A program made the translations under genes and the position numbers. Below, piece after piece: positions 62,800 through 64,000 of a stretch of DNA of 64,000 nucleotides. The stretch covers positions 1 through 64,000 of the forward strand of contig CALEDR010000006.1 of assembly GCA_937949545.1 (NCBI GenBank). The letters are read 5' to 3'. This DNA comes from an uncultured Phycisphaerae bacterium (lineage in GTDB: Bacteria > Planctomycetota > Phycisphaerae > Sedimentisphaerales > Anaerohalosphaeraceae). How positions within the stretch are numbered: position 1 is the stretch's first letter; the number at the start of each line of letters is the position of its first letter. Below the pieces are notes generated by a model. It worked only from the letters and a program-made list of their open reading frames with translations, was not told the origin of the DNA and ran no database searches.

Positions 62800-63582
62800 T
62801 TACTCCTCAATAAGCAGGTGCCAGCGGGGCGGGACGAAATAGGCCTCGCATCGGCAGCCGAGCATCGCGGTCATATTTTCGGAGGTGATGGTTTCCTCCT
62901 GAGTGCCGGCGGCCAGGACTTTGCCGTTTTTGAGCAGCAGCACGTGCGAAATCCACGGCCCGATTTCTTCGATATGGTGCGTTACGAACAGGATGGACGG
63001 AGCATCCGGCCGGGAAATCATATAGTCGAGGTCTTTGAGAAACCGCACGCGCGCCGCCGGGTCCAGTCCGGAACAGGGCTCGTCCAGAATCAGCAGCGTC
63101 GGCCGGCAGACCAAGGCCCGAGCAATCATCACTTTTTGCTGCTCTCCCTGCGAAAGAGTCTGATAGGATTGGTCCGCAATTGACTCCGCTCGCAGGCGGG
63201 CCAGGGCTGTCCGCGACAGGTCTATTTCTTCTTTTGTCGGTCTGCGATAAAGCCCCAGCGTGGCATCCAGGCCGGAGGCAACCACCTCAATCGCCTTGTC
63301 TTGAGCGGGCAGCCGCTGCTGCAGGGTTGAGCTGACCAGCCCGATAGTGCGGCGGAGTTTGCGGATGTCTGTGGCGCCGAAGGTCTGCTGCTGGACAACG
63401 ACCCGTCCGAAGGTCGGCCATTCGTAGCCGGCCAGGATTTTCAGCAGCGTGGTTTTGCCGGAGCCGTTGGCCCCCAGAAGGGCCCAGTGCTGACCGCGCT
63501 GCACCTGCCAGCTGATTCCGTCCAGAATCGTCCGATTTTTCCGGCAAAAGCAAACCTGTTCGAGCTGAATGACGGATTCCAT
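62800..63582 (-). CDS. Lone ABC transporter ATP-binding protein (YlmA/ModF-like)
   Basis: 260 residues, one ABC ATPase domain. Walker A LLGANGSGKTTLLKIL (about 35-50), Q-loop region LVSSTLQQRLP, signature LSQGEQQKVMIARAL, Walker B LLILDEPCSGLD, and H-loop FVTHHIEEI. No permease or binding protein gene is adjacent. The pattern KNRTILDGISWQVQRGQHWALLGANGSGKTT resembles YlmA/ModF-type ATPases of unclear substrate. It starts 5 bases after the purC stop. Confidence 0.88.
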   Translation of the reverse strand: MESVIQLEQVCFCRKNRTILDGISWQVQRGQHWALLGANGSGKTTLLKILAGYEWPTFGRVVVQQQTFGATDIRKLRRTIGLVSSTLQQRLPAQDKAIEVVASGLDATLGLYRRPTKEEIDLSRTALARLRAESIADQSYQTLSQGEQQKVMIARALVCRPTLLILDEPCSGLDPAARVRFLKDLDYMISRPDAPSILFVTHHIEEIGPWISHVLLLKNGKVLAAGTQEETITSENMTAMLGCRCEAYFVPPRWHLLIEE

Positions 63583-63587
63583 GGGGA

Positions 63588-64000
63588 CTATACTTGCCGG
63601 AAGGGCCGTCCGGTCAGCCGTTCGTACGCTTCGATGTATTTGGCAGAGGTTTTTGCGACAATCTCTTCGGGCAGCTCCACTCCCGGACCGGATTTGTTAA
63701 AACGGATGTCCTCCAGATAGTTGCGGACAAACTGCTTGTCGAAGCTTTCCTGATCGCGGCCGGGCTGGTATTTGTCCGCAGGCCAGAAGCGCGACGAATC
63801 GGGCGTGAGCACTTCATCAATCAGGATAATCCGGCCGTCGAGCTCGCCCCATTCCAATTTGGTATCGGCCAGAATGATGCCGCGCGAACGGGCATACTCG
63901 CCTGCCTTGCGGAAGATTTCGATGCTTTTGGTTTGCACGTACTCGGCCCTGTCTCGGCCCAGGATTTTTACGCATTGCTCAAAGGAGATATTTTCATCAT
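63588..64000 (-). CDS. purC: Phosphoribosylaminoimidazole-succinocarboxamide synthase, C-terminal part
   Basis: 137 codons are open from the right edge to the stop at 63588, so the N-terminus lies outside. The part seen is the family's end: YARSRGIILADTKLEWG, IILIDEVLTPDSSRFWP and a terminal YIEAYERLTGRPF. The SAICAR synthase substrate-site residues in DEVLTPDSSRFW are intact. The GTG at 63938 is not the start because the reading frame and homology continue to base 64000. Purine synthesis. Confidence 0.95.
   Translation of the reverse strand, partial: DENISFEQCVKILGRDRAEYVQTKSIEIFRKAGEYARSRGIILADTKLEWGELDGRIILIDEVLTPDSSRFWPADKYQPGRDQESFDKQFVRNYLEDIRFNKSGPGVELPEEIVAKTSAKYIEAYERLTGRPFRQV

Overview
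The window looks like part of a Planctomycetota chromosome, most likely an anaerobic or facultative Phycisphaerae/Sedimentisphaerales-type organism. This is inferred from moderately high GC, a full Rnf complex (RnfCDGEAB), a fused two-subunit 2-oxoacid dehydrogenase E1, tandem PL11 rhamnogalacturonan lyases, DUF1080 proteins and a TonB-dependent receptor. No rRNA gene is present to settle the lineage. I found no tRNA, CRISPR array, prophage or insertion sequence. Only two genes are cut by the window: a methyltransferase at the left edge and purC at the right edge.

Region by region. (1) 1-6318 is housekeeping: a partial methyltransferase; a minus-strand TPR gene - rpsT - yhaM group with a strong terminator after rpsT; then glyA and a Gfo/Idh/MocA oxidoreductase on the plus strand. 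(2) 6352-11904 is the rnf operon for ferredoxin:NAD+ ion-pumping electron transfer, led by a short RseC-like gene. (3) 11946-22685 holds a DUF4056 lipoprotein and two converging glycosyltransferase blocks, four genes on each strand, probably for surface polysaccharide. (4) The minus-strand block continues from dxr and rseP (22692-26122), with uvrA behind it. uvrA and nfi diverge from a strikingly symmetrical promoter. (5) 29916-30506 is a gene-free island of short repeats. (6) 30507-58546 is a large pectin (rhamnogalacturonan-I) and L-rhamnose locus: two secreted PL11 lyases; a DeoR regulator with a fused E1 dehydrogenase; a divergent nine-gene operon of E2, E3, a PHP protein, an SDR, an MDR dehydrogenase, rhaB, a class II aldolase, rhaA and an NCS1 permease; then two GH2 enzymes and a TonB receptor. 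(7) 58716-64000 holds bioA-bioD, a double-DUF1080 protein, and a purC-ABC ATPase-lipoprotein group.

How the genes fit together. PL11 lyases cut the rhamnose-galacturonate backbone and GH2 enzymes trim side chains. The TonB receptor and NCS1 permease may take up products. RhaA isomerises rhamnose, RhaB phosphorylates rhamnulose, and the aldolase splits it to dihydroxyacetone phosphate and lactaldehyde. The SDR and MDR proteins probably handle lactaldehyde, and a dedicated E1/E2/E3 complex may turn the resulting oxoacid into an acyl-CoA. The reduced cofactors could feed Rnf. The dehydrogenase genes straddle the DeoR gene, and an 11-bp inverted repeat places one half-site in each divergent promoter. 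The link between rhamnose catabolism and a private 2-oxoacid dehydrogenase, together with several unassigned members (PHP protein, double-Rossmann MDR, NCS1 permease), is the most novel biology in the window.
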